A stretch of 64,000 bases of DNA from Phycomyces nitens (taxonomy: Eukaryota > Mucoromycota > Mucoromycetes > Mucorales > Phycomycetaceae), in contig JAHRBC010000002.1 of NCBI GenBank assembly GCA_022702545.1, forward strand, positions 2,418,001 through 2,482,000. Reading direction: 5' to 3'. Below the pieces are notes generated by a model. The model was not told where the DNA came from, searched no databases, and saw only the letters and a list, made by a program, of their open reading frames with translations. Numbering within the stretch: position 1 is the first letter of the stretch; each line of letters begins with the position of its first letter. Shown here in pieces: positions 34,814 through 47,469 of this stretch. Both the position numbers and the translations under genes were made by a program.

Positions 34814-37050
34814 ATGGACACCGAATTAACGCGTCAGTACAGTTCACCCACACCTGTTTCTACATCTACCATTGCTCTCTACCGACAATTCAGACAACCC
34901 ACTATTGGATCTCACGGACCAACTCAGTTTGGAAATCTTCCAGAGTCAAATGATCTCTTGGCAATCAAAGCAAACCTCGAAGGATTGCTGACATCAGCCG
35001 AGACACGCCATCGCCGTCTAAGACGAGATTTGAATCATCTTGAAAAGAATGTCAAGATCCATGACAATGGAGGTAGGCCAGTGTGTAAGCATAGACAGGC
35101 CGCCTTATGCCTTGTCCGTCCTAGGCTTGGTGGACCATCAGAGTAAGAAAGGATCGTCCTCTGGGAAGAATATGGGTGCTATTCTCGAGCAAATACGAGT
35201 AAAACAAGAGAGATCTTTGGGAGGTGGGTTTATCAACTATCGCGTGACGAATAAAGTGCCATGACATTGAATCCAGAATATTTCCGTATTTCTTTACAAT
35301 CTATATGTATACCCTTCCATGTACGCATTCCAAACAAAAAAAAAAGATGGCACTATAGACAACGTTCATGGGTCAATGTCAAAGGAGCAGATAGATAAAG
35401 AAGTGTGGGTATCAATTGAATTGGTGGGGAATCCTCGACTCACAATTTACTTAGAGCTCTCCAATTTCGACGGAAATGGCGTAAGGATGAACTTGGAGAC
35501 TCGACCGATAAGCATGGCAAGTACTAGAGATATTAAATACATTTTAACCTTTTTGCAATGAATAATACTTGTCGACAAAAGCAACCAGCCGAAGCGCATC
35601 TCCTCACCATATTGTCAAGATTAAGAAACTTGAAGGAGCATCGCCCCTAACCTCTCGTAGTCTGTCACCACCATCTGTAACAAAACCGCATCACTCAAAA
35701 TACATGGCTAATAAAGGGTCTGATGCAAGTATATATTGAGAATGGGGACACGGAGATATTAATATCTAAATATCCAAATACTGTGGTCGTAGAACATACA
35801 TTTGAAAAAGAAGCGATCGACAGCAATGCATAACAATCCTACCGTTCGAGCCCATGTTCATGGAAACCCTTCCTCAGCCGGAAAAGTCAAGATGAACAAG
35901 AACCATGAAGCTGCCACACAAGATACTGATTTTATTCGAGTCAAACCAAAAGATCAAGTACCAATTCTTACCTTTTGGCAGGCAGTCGAGCCTTATTTTC
36001 GCCCTTTGGCTGAAGCAGACAGAGAGTTTCTATTAGAAAAGGTAGGCTGGATTAAACTATCCCAAGATTCGTTCTTCTGACAGGCCAGCACACACAAACA
36101 AACAAACAAAACATACTAGGGAGATGACACTACGCCTTATAGTATACCTTCTCTTGGGCAATATTATGCCGATGTTTGGGCAGAGGGCGACATATCGGTC
36201 GGAAATCGTCCGCATTCTCCTTACACTCGACGGGATCCTTCTGGATCGAATCTAAAATACCTTGCTCCCCATCGACCGCTGACAGAAGATTGCTTGATGA
36301 ATAATAATTTGAGCTGTGGACGACTGACAGAAAGACTGTTGAGTAGTCTGGTTAAAGAGGATCCATTGAGTGAAAAGGAATTGGAAGAACTAAAGGCAGA
36401 CGAAGCGAGAGATTGGCTACCTCTAGATCACGATACTGAAAAGACCCAATTACTGACCTATCCACCCGAACAAGTGGCCGTGTTTGAGGAGCGACTGAAA
36501 AGAGAGTTGCGTTATGCAGGTCTATTTAATGAAGAGGATGTAAGTGTAAAAGGGGCCAGAAAAAGTCAATCTAACCATCTTAGACGGATTGGTATGCAAG
36601 GGAAGATGACCAACTGTGTGCTGAACTTCGACAGCTGGGGAGAGAGCTCAAGGAGCAAGCAAAGATAAATGAATTCCGTAAAAAGAGACTGTTGCAAGTC
36701 GTAGATCAACAGCTCCAATACGAGCAATATCGCCAAGTATTGGACACGCTAGATAACCAAGTAGATCAATGCTATATGAAACGATTCGTATGTATTATGG
36801 GCTTTTTTTTATATCAAGAGTGCATTTATTCAAACATGATTGTCCGTAGCGTACACAAAAATCAAAGAAACGAAAAGCCGGATCGACCCCAAAATCAACC
36901 TTGTCAGAGAATGCAGTATACGCAATGGAGAAACGTAGAAAATGGACCACGGCATTGGGTCCAATCTTTAACAAAAAGAACTGTGTAATGCCAACTGTAT
37001 CTATTTATGAAGATCAGTCTGAAGATGGACTTACAAACGGACAGACTTGA
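34814..37050 (+). CDS. NGG1: SAGA/ADA complex subunit Ada3 (Ngg1)
   Basis: Nuclear adaptor that, with Ada2 and Gcn5, forms the histone acetyltransferase module. Exons 34814-35072, 35125-35223, 35347-35520, 35582-35728, 35824-36041, 36120-36539, 36584-36787, 36850-37050 total 573 residues. The N-terminal half (a coiled RHRRLRRDLNHLEKNVK segment, then a Ser-rich linker) is weakly conserved; exons 3-4 are the least certain. The C-terminal half is diagnostic: TFWQAVEPYFRPL, PYSIPSLGQYYADVW, GRLTERLLSSLV, FEERLKRELRYAGLF, DWYAREDDQLCAELRQLGRE, FRKKRLLQVV and MEKRRKWTTALGPIF, all blocks of the Ada3 domain. It is followed in the same orientation by SYP1 after ~1.6 kb. Confidence 0.94.
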
Positions 37051-38609
37051 TCTACTGGGCAATGTATGTATATTTCAACGCAACCACCACAAAATTCAAA
37101 CCGCCACCAAACTACAAGACCTCCAACAACCACCCTTTTCACCTTTCTATCTTAATATTTCACCCATTTCACTTTGCTTTTTTTTCATTGTACATCTAGC
37201 TTATTTCCTTTCATTTGCTTTCCTTAGATAGATAGATATATAAATATATAAATATATATATATATATAAATATGGTATAAAATCTATACATTATTTTCAC
37301 AAACCATTTGTAAACAAGAAATCAAAAAAAATCCTTGAATCAATCAATGACACCAAGAATTTGGCTTGCAAAGACAACTGAAAGAATTCCAATATTATCA
37401 ATATATATCCTGCATTTGGGATTCTATTGCTATTGGATATCGTATCGAGCTGGCCATGGCAAAATACTCTGAGGGGAAACTTGCAGCCATATAAACTGCC
37501 CCAGTGTCTCTTTCTTGACAATGTTTTTGGAAATAATAACTTCGAGACTGGGCAAGCTTTATGGATCTACAACAAGAATCACACCAATGTCCACCGTTAT
37601 CTGATAAAAAGAAAGATTCAAAAATGACATCTCTCTCTTTTATATATTCAGAGATACATGTCGCCAAGACTTTCCAAAGTGATTCCAAAACTATCAAAAA
37701 TGAGTCTTTGTCTGCTAAAGATCATGTTGATAATGTGTTTTGATGATTCGTAATGACTTGTAGAGATGAAAGGAAAAAAGGGGGGTGGTACTGGAAATCC
37801 AATATTATAAATTATTTGTAGTTCTCTCAAGTCATGTGCTTTGAATGACACATGTTGGGATCACCTTTACCTTTTAAAGGACAAAAAATATTCTACCAAC
37901 CAATAATAACCCTCAAATGAATATTATCTCCATATTTGGTAAACAAAAGCAACCGTGGTGTGATGTCCACGCCGGGTCACAAGACACAGAGTTCGGGCTG
38001 CCCTGAGATGATCCCCGGGTGTAAATGAAGACCATCAGTCAAACTGTGACACGATGCAACTTTATATTACAACATGACAGCCATTATATAGACAAACCTG
38101 TCTGCTCTATCCTTTGCTGGGCCATTTTTGGGTGCTCTGACAATTTTATACAGGGTTTTCCATATTAGGAAACCTTTTATTCGGTTATTCTCACCACATA
38201 CTTCTGTGCTGCTGTCCCTCTCACAAATCATTGTAATTTGCAACCTTTGTGTTGGCTGCTATTTCTCGGGCGGCAATCTTGGTCTAATTGCACCCAATTA
38301 CATAATATATGGAGCTGTATATCCTAGTGCTCTTGTAGGCCTACAATGGGGCTGTTATTTGGTTAAAGAGGTACTGTGATATGCTCAGGTACTTTGCTTT
38401 TATGGCCAAAAGAAGAAGAAAAAGTGTTCAAATCATCCATCTTCCAATTTTGTAAAATTCAATTTCATAATTTTTTTTTCCTTCTAGTCAATTAACTGTA
38501 TAAGTTTAGGCCTCTGCAAAAAAAAAAGTCTGACAAAAACCTTCCACTCCTTCCCTTTAATTTTTCTTTTCTCGGTGATTCACTTCTTCTCCAAACCTCA
38601 TTTTTCACA
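37051..38609. other. Intergenic region ADA3 / SYP1
   Basis: About 1.6 kb. Contains a GATA/TA repeat near 37227-37262. Short frames on both strands (up to ~99 codons, e.g. 37398-37697 minus and 38128-38379 plus) have no domain that I recognise and no convincing splice partners. Left unannotated. Confidence 0.5.
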
Positions 38610-41600
38610 ATGGCCAACGAAGCCACTCCTTACCTAAGCGCCTTTCTGGTGAGACTCACGGATGAAGACGAATATAGAGAGATGAACATTGGATTCTATC
38701 GTAGACAGAACGACCCAGAGATGGCATTGATATGATTCAGAATCGAATTCGCTCCTCTCTCAAGCTCAATGAAGAACTAGCCGAGTACTTTAGAGAGAGG
38801 TAAGTCCATTTGACCCGGGAATCACAATGTTGTCATTGGTTACTGATGAAGCACAACTCTATTTTGTCCTCCTTACCAGGGCCCATGCCGAAGATCTTTA
38901 TGCAAAAAGCTTAGTTAAGCTATCAAAGAAGCTGTTTATATCTGACAAATCAGCACTAGGGTAGAGTGACCATGTTCACTCTGTGGAATCAATATGGCTT
39001 TTGGAGGATAAACTCACCCTTTGTGTGTTAGACATTTAACACCCATTTGGGATATGCTCTCAAACGAGGTCACTGAAGTCTCGACCATTCATGCTGTCAT
39101 GGCCTTTAAGATGGCAGAAGAAATCGAACGTCCTTTACGATCATCGATGCAACAGGACCCAGACTACGCCACCGTTAGATCTGTAAGGAAATGAGAATGG
39201 ACAAGTGCTGTGGTTTCAATTTGAATGTATTGATCACCTTTTTTTTACTATTTAAAAAAGATGGACAGCCATTTTCAAAAGATTGCTCGGGATTACGATG
39301 AGCGTCAGCTCAAAATGACCAAGGTACAATACACGTGGTAAGCTCCAACCTAGTCTCATTCCATACTAGCACAAGAAAACTGCCGAGAAAACCAAGAAAC
39401 CAGAAGCAGAAGCAAAGCTGGCAGAGTCAACACGCGCCATTGAGGACATTAGAGCCGAATGGTTACGTTCAGGAAGGGATTATGTCTTGGTAAAATCTAA
39501 GCAGTTTGGGTCACAATACAAAAAAAAAGATAATTGATAAAATACAACAGAAACATCAAGCCGTAGATGAACATCGTATCTATAACCTCAAAACGGCCAT
39601 TCAGTCCTTTGAATCCCTCCAGACCAACCAATTGCTGAAGCGAGTAGAGGTAAGAAAAAGAAGATGGCCCAATTGCAGTTGATGTACAGCAACAATACAT
39701 CCTTACACTTTGTGGTATAGTTGGCTGGCCATGTAGCAGAAGCCGCAAGCCAGTTTAAAGTAGAAGATGAGGTAACTGCCTTTTGTAATGCTTCACCCAC
39801 AGTTTCGTATTCTGGAGATCTACGCGGCCAATCCCAGCTTCAACCCAAGGCCAAGTTTCAACCCCACAGTCGCTCAATGTCTCTTGAGTCTGGTCATCAA
39901 GACTTGCCCACCAGTGGGTCAGATAACAGCCTCCATGTGAGATCCAAGAAGAGTGAGCATTTGGGTACCTTTGGAAATATTTCTTTTTCTTACAGATATA
40001 TCCCATAGCTTTCTCGACATTCATCTCTATCCGCCGTAAACCAAAGCAAGAGAATGGATATATCTCTACAGATGCCGCAAATTCAGATATGCAAGAGGTC
40101 CATGACAATGCCAGCTTTTTTTCATCTGCCATGAATTCTGATATTCCCGAACAGGACACTAATCCAGAATCAGCAAACCCTACCTCGCCTACCTCACTCA
40201 GTCCACCTTCTGTTCATAAGGCTCAAAGTGTTACAGGTAGCATGAATGGATCAACTCCTCTGGTAATATTTATATACATATACATACATGGAAAGATTAT
40301 GAATTACTGAGATGAGTATCCAACTTGACAATGTATAGCCCAGAGTTGTTGTCGATGCAGAGGGTTATACAATCCCACCTCCTGATCGAGCAGCATGGCC
40401 CGAGGTTGCTTCACTTCAGGACGACGAACTTGGATCAGATGGTGGAAGGTAACGGATGAGAGAACAATGCAATGAAGCTTATTGTTTTTTGTTTTTTGCT
40501 TTTTAGTGTGTTTGGTAACCAAAGAATCAATATTGAAATCAAGAATGAAAAGATTGAGCAAGAAGATCATGGACATGCCGCTGAAGCACTGATTCGTGTA
40601 CGATCAATTCTCAAGGAAGTAAGTGAAAAGACAGGAAAATGGAATGGAAAAGGTATTTATGGTCATGTTTATATCATCTAGAACCAATCCACAATCTCCA
40701 AACGTCCAAGAGGTCGTCGTGAGTAAGTAATTGTGCTTGTAATCAAGGGTTTCTTGGGCTGTTTGTTGATCAGATACCCTTTTTTTCTTCTTTAGAAACA
40801 TGCGTTCTGTGATGTTGAGCCCTTCTTCAGATGGTACTTCTGACTTGATGGCTCTCAAGAGTACCCCCGAGGAGAGCTTTAAATCTATACCAGAAGAAGT
40901 GCCAGAGAAGGTTGACATTGCTGTGTCTCCATTTGGAGATGTTCAGACACCACATTTGGAGCAGCTTCCCAAAATCAAAGTACACATTACTGAGACAATC
41001 CATGCAATGCTTCAGAATGGTGCAGTCGTAAAATCCGAAGTATGGGGAGACGTGAGTATTGTATATGACGGTCCAATCGAGAGTGCCACTCCTATTTGCT
41101 TCAAGCTTATGAATGCCAGCCAACTTGACCAAATTGCACCAAACGACAACTATGTTACACCCCATCAAGACAGTACAGATATTTTCCAGATTAATACCGA
41201 GATGTTCCGTCTGGCAGGCTCAAGTGCAGTAAACTGCTTAAAGTATAGAATGCGACATGATATCCAGGTTCCTTTGGTTATCAAGCCCATGTGGAAGTGC
41301 GATGATGAGCAGACACGTCTATTGGTTAAATATCAAAAGAAGCAAGACCAAGCGCTTCAAAACATCTTCTTCTTAACCACTGTAACTGGCCAGGTTCAAA
41401 CAGCTCAAAGTATTCCTGCTGGACAGTGGATGGTAGAACAACAGAGAATGGTCTGGCCAATGGGTGATTTAGATAATGCCAATGAACAGGTCCTCAAGGC
41501 CAAGTTCGTTACTTCACAAAAGGGTACTCCGCAGTCAATAGCAGTTCGATTCGAATGGCATGATCAGTTGGTGTCTATGGTTAACATAGTTAGTGGAGAA

Positions 41601-41684
41601 GACACACATCATGTTCTTTGGGCATCTGTACAGGATATCCAAAAGACCGTACGAGCAGGAAAATACATGGCTGAAGTGGCTTAA
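38610..41684 (+). CDS. SYP1: Endocytic adaptor Syp1/FCHO (F-BAR + mu-homology domain)
   Basis: Early-arriving clathrin-mediated endocytosis factor at the plasma membrane: its F-BAR domain bends and binds membrane and its mu-homology domain (muHD) binds cargo and adaptors such as Ede1/Eps15. Thirteen exons: 38610-38648, 38705-38799, 38880-38960, 39032-39182, 39261-39323, 39370-39489, 39551-39649, 39721-39952, 40009-40262, 40339-40448, 40507-40618, 40682-40722, 40796-41684; 761 residues. Residues ~1-255 are the F-BAR domain (YLSAFLTERPRDGIDMIQNR, EDLYAKSLVKLSKKL). Residues ~270-520 are a Ser/Pro-rich linker with STFISIRRKPKQ and EGYTIPPPDRAAWP. Residues ~520-760 form the muHD (LPKIKVHITETIHAML ... 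GDVSIVYDGPI ... WMVEQQRMVWP). The join at 39952/40009 was chosen because it keeps the conserved linker in frame; a nearby acceptor gives a stop. Confidence 0.95.
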
Positions 41685-42117
41685 GTGTATTATATATATC
41701 ATTTGGGAAAAAAAATTATTGCTTTTTAAAAAAAAATTGGAAAAAATTGAAACGTCCATCTAAACTCAATACTAAATAACTTGTGCCCTTGAATAATAGC
41801 GTTTCATACAATACAATCGCGCCAAATAAATGTCTTTGTAACATGCGATTGGGATTTAGTATCAAGGAGTTTAATAGAGATGGAATTGGTATGGCTTCAA
41901 CTCAAAAGCAACAAAACTAATGGCAGAGATTGCAAAGCAAGGTTGGGTTGGGTTAGAGTATCGAGTTTCCTTGTACAATGACAGACAGTAAACGTTAAAT
42001 AAAATCAATTTAGCAAATATCCATAGTCTTCAAAGGCAATTACTTTACAGATAATATAGCTATAGAGTGTATATTTTAGAAAAAAAGAATTGAAGTTTAT
42101 TTAAAAAAATCAGGATT
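41685..42117. other. 3' region of SYP1 to the transposon relic
   Basis: About 430 bp of AT-rich DNA with a T/A-tract junction near 41723. No gene or clear terminal inverted repeat recognised. Confidence 0.5.
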
Positions 42118-42905
42118 CTAATATTTTGTGGTGCCTCCATGAGCATCAATTACTGCTTGGCATCGGCTCTTCATACTCCCAACCAAGCGTCCTGCCTGAT
42201 AGATTCTCTTTTACGATTGAGCATATCCACCTGTGTGGCAACTTGCACCGTCTTTCTGAAGAAGGAAATTCTTCCGTTCATTTTCGGTAAGAGCAGTGTA
42301 CCAAGGGTAAAAAGAGTTTGCCAGGATATTGACATATTCATCCTGGTTTACACTTTTAGTTTTGCTAACCTTTAAAAGACCAAATCCTCCACCCTACTTT
42401 ACAGTAGAGATGGTATGTCTTGTTTCATACCTTTTTCCAACTTTTCGAAGGACTCGTTTGGCTCCGTCATTACCTTCCAAGCAAAAACGGGACTCGTCCG
42501 ACCATATCACGTTGCTCCACTGGTCAATGGATCAATTACCTTGTCCTTGGCCCAATGAGCTCTTTACTCCTTGTGAAGTGGAGTCAACCGAGGCTTGTGT
42601 GCAGCAACGCATGATTTGAAGTCAAGGTGCTTGACATACTCAATCACTGTGTTTCGGCAGACATCAATTGACATGTCAGCTAATGCCTTTCTCAGCTGAT
42701 TATATGAGGCAAATGGATCGTCCTGTATAATTCTTTCCAGACGCCTCTCAGCTCTCTCGTCAATCTTTCTGGGTGCGCCAGTTGATGTATGAGGTTAAGG
42801 ATCCCCGCGTTCCCTTGATACGTCGTTTAATTGCTTGCACACTAGCAGACTTTTACCAACGAGGTATGCAATATTGCAAAGGGTAAAATTGGCTTTTAAG
42901 AGGCA
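42118..42905 (-). mobile_element. Degenerate Tc1/mariner-type transposase (DDE) remnant
   Basis: Read on the minus strand, fragments of a Tc1-family transposase appear in the right order. They are: a helix-turn-helix part (about 42905-42780), GAPRKIDERAERRLERIIQDD, VCRNTVIEYVKHLDFKS, AAHKPRLTPLHKE, then WSNVIWSDESRFCLEG carrying the catalytic Asp, QDEYVNIL, FLLQKDGASCHTG with the second Asp, and the family C terminus SMKSRCQAVIDAHGGTTKY-stop at 42118. The copy is dead: stop codons follow LHKE, STVK and YAQS, a frameshift precedes the WSDES block, and the segment that normally carries WPPQSPDLNPIEH and the third acidic residue is missing. I could not identify terminal inverted repeats or TA duplications with confidence. 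Confidence 0.85.
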
Positions 42906-45439
42906 GAAAAACTCCTAAATATTTTGTCTTGTCTTGAAATATCAGACCCTCGTGCTCTTTTTTGTAGATTCCTGAATAGACATGTTTGTTTACTTATTTG
43001 ATGAATTTCTTAAAGATGAAGATTCTTATCGAGAGATGAGTATACATTTTTATTGCTTTTTTTTTTAATTGTATGGTTAATGGAAATTTGAGGATCTCAA
43101 TAGCACACACACACACAAAAGGACGAGAGATAAAGAATAGGCTGCCTAGTAAAGTTAATTCCCCTTTTTCTGGCTAAATAATTCAACGACTAGAATTGGC
43201 TTTTTAAATCTTCCGTTGACCTTTTAGCACTAATTATGGAAACACTTGTCAAACCATTCAACATATGACAAGACGCACAACCAAGGTAACCTGAGTATAA
43301 AGTATACCATACACTCAACTCTTATAGAAATCAAAGAAAACCAAATATGACTGTGGTTGCCTTGACCTCAAGTAGCCAAGTTTGGGGGAACATTGAAAGA
43401 GATGGTCACACAGCAAATCTTTGGTAAATTCGATTTCCAGGGCTGGTGAGACTACAAGAACAACTTTCATGACAAGCCAATGTCCTTTATTCCTTCAGAG
43501 TAGCATTGTCTTTGGACAACATGAACTTTATATTCTTTTTTATAATGACCGCATTGTATTACTCAAACTGGATTTACAAATAAACGAATGATTAATCAAA
43601 TTGGACACCATAAAAATACAATAGCAAAAACTGTACCAAACCAACCATCTGATTATAATCTTGATCAGTTTTTTCTTTTACTTCATTACCAATATTCAAC
43701 ATAAAAAAAAACAATAATACTAGCTTGTTTGTGACAAGATGGTATAATCTAAAGAGTAAAATATAAGCAATACATGGCTAGCAAGAGCCATCTCAAGATA
43801 GATAATGATACCATGGAAATATCCATTGCTTCTTTTTTACAAGACAATATTATTCACCAAAGATTCCTGTTGAAAACTGGGAATTAGCCCTAGAATGGCC
43901 CCAACAAAGGAATCATTCTGATCTTGGTTAAAGATATTTCGACCCTTTAAAGCAGTAGACTTGAAAAGCATGATATTTCCTTGATGGTTTGGCTTGAGAG
44001 ATTATTTGAGAAAAAGAAGAAATCTGACCCCATTATTGATCATAGGATATCAAAAGAACTCTGTGTTTCATCCTTGGATATGTCAGATACAGATTTCAAA
44101 GATTCTTATTGTGGATCAGTTTCAACAATTTTTGGGTGTGTGCGTGTGTGTGTGTGTTTTTCACTTTTATGATCTAGTCATAAATCTTATAATTACCTGC
44201 TTCCATTTCAAAAGATCCCAGATCTTTTAAGCAAGGGACTGTGGCTCGTGAGGTGGTTGTCAGGGAGGTGATTTTTGCAAATAAATGCAAGCTTTATTGT
44301 CAATTAAATGTAGAACCTAAAAGCAAAGAGCTGGTTGTCCAGTGAATGGTATCTATTATGAAATGTCTTTATTGACAATTAATACTCGATACATAAAGTC
44401 AATTCAACTCTTGCTACATGGTGGGTTGGCCATGTAGTATAAATAAATATCCAATGCAATAAGAAAATGAATACAGATAAAGCCAACTTTAATAACAACT
44501 ATTAAAACCATAATGATGATACTCATCTACTTTGGGACTTTTATATATATATTTCACCACGATGAGCGACATGAAAGTACACAAATGATGAAATATATCT
44601 TGTCAGAAATTCAGTCAAGAGTTTATATGGTTGATATGCAATCAGTCTTTAGACATCATTTCAAAGGCATCTGAATAGTCTATAATACATTGATCTGCAA
44701 CTTAATGTAGTCTATCAAACGAAATAGCAAACATATGTATTTTTTCTTTGATTCATAGCATTATTTATCAACATCTATTGTTTCTTTGCTCACTCTCACT
44801 CTCACAGCCTCCGACTACATAAAAAAAACAAGTCGAGGCTATCTTTATAGCTTTATAAAGAATCTCTCGATAAACCATGACATATGTCTCGTTGTTGTTG
44901 TTGTTGTTGTTTTATTGTCTAGTTGGCCAACAGGTCTATTGGACGTGCGGCTAGTTTTTTTTAAAAGGTGTATTGTTTTCGGAATCATTCTTTTACGCTT
45001 CCATTTGGGTGCGATCATGCTTGACATTTGCGGTCTTGGCTGCTTGTTTTTAATCTGCTTGTTTTCAATAAATGTTGGTGTTTCTCTCCCATTGTCATTA
45101 AAAATACTCTCTACATCTGTCTTTGCGTAAAGAGTGCATGTCTAAAACTAATCAGATTCATTTAAAAAAAGGTTGTACATTATTATTTTTTCTGTGAATT
45201 TATTTCCAAACATGTGAAAAGACAGGTTTTCGTTATTCTAAATCCCGATCCATAGTTTCAAAAAATAACTAATGGCCAGTACTAGACGTCTTGAAGAGCC
45301 TTGTTTGTAGTCTTTCTTGATAAATGAACGCGCTTTGGAGGTTCGTGGAATATAATGATGTCCAGTCACAATTTCCTTGACGTCATATTTGTTATTATCA
45401 AAAAAAAACAATCCAATATTTTACTCAAAAGTCGAATGC
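42906..45439. other. Gene-poor intergenic region
   Basis: About 2.5 kb between the transposon relic and the oligoribonuclease. Contains a short (CA)n run near 43106, (GT)n near 44137-44157 and a (GTT)n tract at 44893-44912. Frames up to ~114 codons overlap these repeats and look non-coding. Confidence 0.55.
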
Positions 45440-46456
45440 ATGTTAAACTCTGCACGCTCTTGTCTTTGGCGCCTAGGACCCTACTTTTCCCCTTTTCAAC
45501 CGATTCGTTTCTACCAATCAAGCACCAGGATGATTAAGGACCCGCTCGTTTGGATTGATTGCGAGGCAAGTGAATAGTCTCGAGTCAAGATAATAAGTGT
45601 CTGACAAAGACTATCGCTAGATGACTGGTCTTGATATACAGAAGGACTGCCTAATTGAGATTGCCGTATTGATCACCGACGGTGAATTGAATGTGGTTGC
45701 CGAGGTAAAAAAAAATCTCATTTTGCTTTCAGAAAAAGGCTAAAGAGCTTGTCTCACCAAATTATAATGTTAAAGGGGCCAGAACTAATTATTCACCAAC
45801 CACCCCATGTGATGGATTCAATGAATGGTATATTATTATTATTATATTATTGTTATTAATATTACTAGTCTAAATATATGTGTGAAAAGCATACTGACTG
45901 ATATTAATAGAATGGTGCATTGAACACCACGGTGCTGTAAGTGTTTAAGCCAGTCCATATTTTATAAATAACCCGTCCCGTAGTCTGGATTGACCAAGGC
46001 AGTCTTGGAAAGTAAAATCAGTACAGCCGAAGCACACCAGCGAGTGGTGTCGTTTTTGAAAGAGCACATCCCAGCCGGAGTTGCTCCCTTGGCAGGAAAC
46101 TCTGTCCATGCTGACAAGCGCTTCCTTGAAAAAGAAATGCCAGAGGTAGTTGAACATTTGCACTACCGTATCGTAGGTGAGTTTCAAGTAATCGTTTTCC
46201 CGGATGACACATGCTAAATAGATCCAATTACTATACCTCAAGACGTGAGCACTATCAAGGAGCTGGCCAAGAGATGGTAACTAGGTAGATACTTAGAAGA
46301 TGTTTGCTGATCTGCTGTACAAAAAATAATAATAGGAATCCCGAGGTTGCTGCTGGTGTCATCAAGAAGAATGGACACCGTGCCTTGGATGACATCAAGG
46401 AGAGTATCGATGAACTCAAATACTATCGTAAACATTTGTTTATTGCTCCACATTAA
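45440..46456 (+). CDS. REX2: Oligoribonuclease (REXO2/Rex2, DEDDh 3'-5' exonuclease)
   Basis: Degrades very short RNA oligonucleotides, in mitochondria and cytosol. Exons 45440-45565, 45621-45704, 45776-45827, 45911-45936, 45984-46176, 46243-46276, 46336-46456 give 211 residues. Catalytic DEDDh residues are visible: D and E in LVWIDCEMTGLD, the Asp-bearing [11 protein letters not shown] (motif II), and H/D in NGHRALDDI (motif III). [11 protein letters not shown] and [16 protein letters not shown] are also conserved. The first Met gives [13 protein letters not shown]...RFYQSSTRM, a basic presequence; the internal Met at 45530 matches the start of the cytosolic form, so two products are plausible. 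Intron 1 has a GC donor (GAG|GCAAGT). The acceptor at 46242 fits conservation, but an AG at 46221 would add seven in-frame residues. Ends ...HLFIAPH. Confidence 0.95.
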
Positions 46457-47469
46457 TAATAAATTATGACAATATATATATATATATAATAAATATATAT
46501 AACCAATTTGGCGCCTCTTTCATCATCTGTGTAATTATACTACGGGATTCTGTACTCCTATAGTTCATACCATGAAGATCATCGGCGTTGTGATATCTTT
46601 GGGTGCGGGGGAACACTGGTAAAGATGGGGTAGGAAAGTATATCGGGTTTTAATCGACTATTGAGTCCCCACCTGATAATCACAAAAGGATAGCCAGTAA
46701 AGAATGGTAGTTACTGGGAAGAATTCCGTTTGTGGATTAAATTTATACATAATCTAGAATCTCGAGAAGGCACAAAAGTATCAGTTTATCGGGATTTCAG
46801 ACTTTGGTGGATCACTTCCGTGGATCACTTTCAAATTGCTTGTGCTTCTGGTACTTTAAAGAGGTGTATGAAATCCCCACAAAAAGTACCCCAGTTTTCT
46901 TATTTGCAAGAGCTAGCAGGACAAGGGCCCATGTATTATTGCTTTATTTTTAGCTTATCGTGCGGGGGTGACCAATAGAATACTGTGTGGTGGGAGATAC
47001 CAATACTAAAAAGCAAATTGGCCTTGTAACCTTGAAAATAATCTCCTAAGAACCTGGAATTAGCATGGCGATAGAATATAATAATAACAATAATAATAAA
47101 AAAATAATAATAATAATAATACTTGTCTACCGGTCAAGTCCGTTTTGTGTATCTCAGTCCAATCAAAAGAGTGTCAAGTGAAACACATTGCAATTCAAAA
47201 TCATATTCATACCAAATATCATTGTTGTTAATGTTATTGTTTTTTATGTTGTTTTGTTTAAAATGTATGTATATTATATTAAGAGTATTATATTATTAAT
47301 AGAGAAAGGATAGAAATATTTCGAGAGAAGAGAGAGCCTATTAAATATCATGTTTCATGATATGGGTAACTCAAGGCAGTAGGTACAGCTTCAATACATC
47401 GACAGTAAAGAATAAAGATCAGGCTCAGCCAGATCAGAAAATAAAGAAATAGACATTCAAATAATCCAA
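46457..47469. other. Intergenic region, convergent
   Basis: About 1 kb between the convergent oligoribonuclease and transporter genes. Contains (TA)n near 46472-46502 and AAT-type repeats near 47079-47121. No supported gene. Confidence 0.55.

Noticed and set aside
37398..37697. 99-codon minus-strand frame between ADA3 and SYP1
   Set aside because: Considered as an exon of a small gene, but no start, splice partner or family match could be found.
42329..42619. Plus-strand frames of 64-96 codons across the transposon relic
   Set aside because: The recognisable Tc1 transposase motifs are on the opposite strand.
42990..43055. Short text similar to the first SYP1 intron (DEDSYREM-like)
   Set aside because: The similarity is about 20 bp with mismatches and no flanking match; probably chance.
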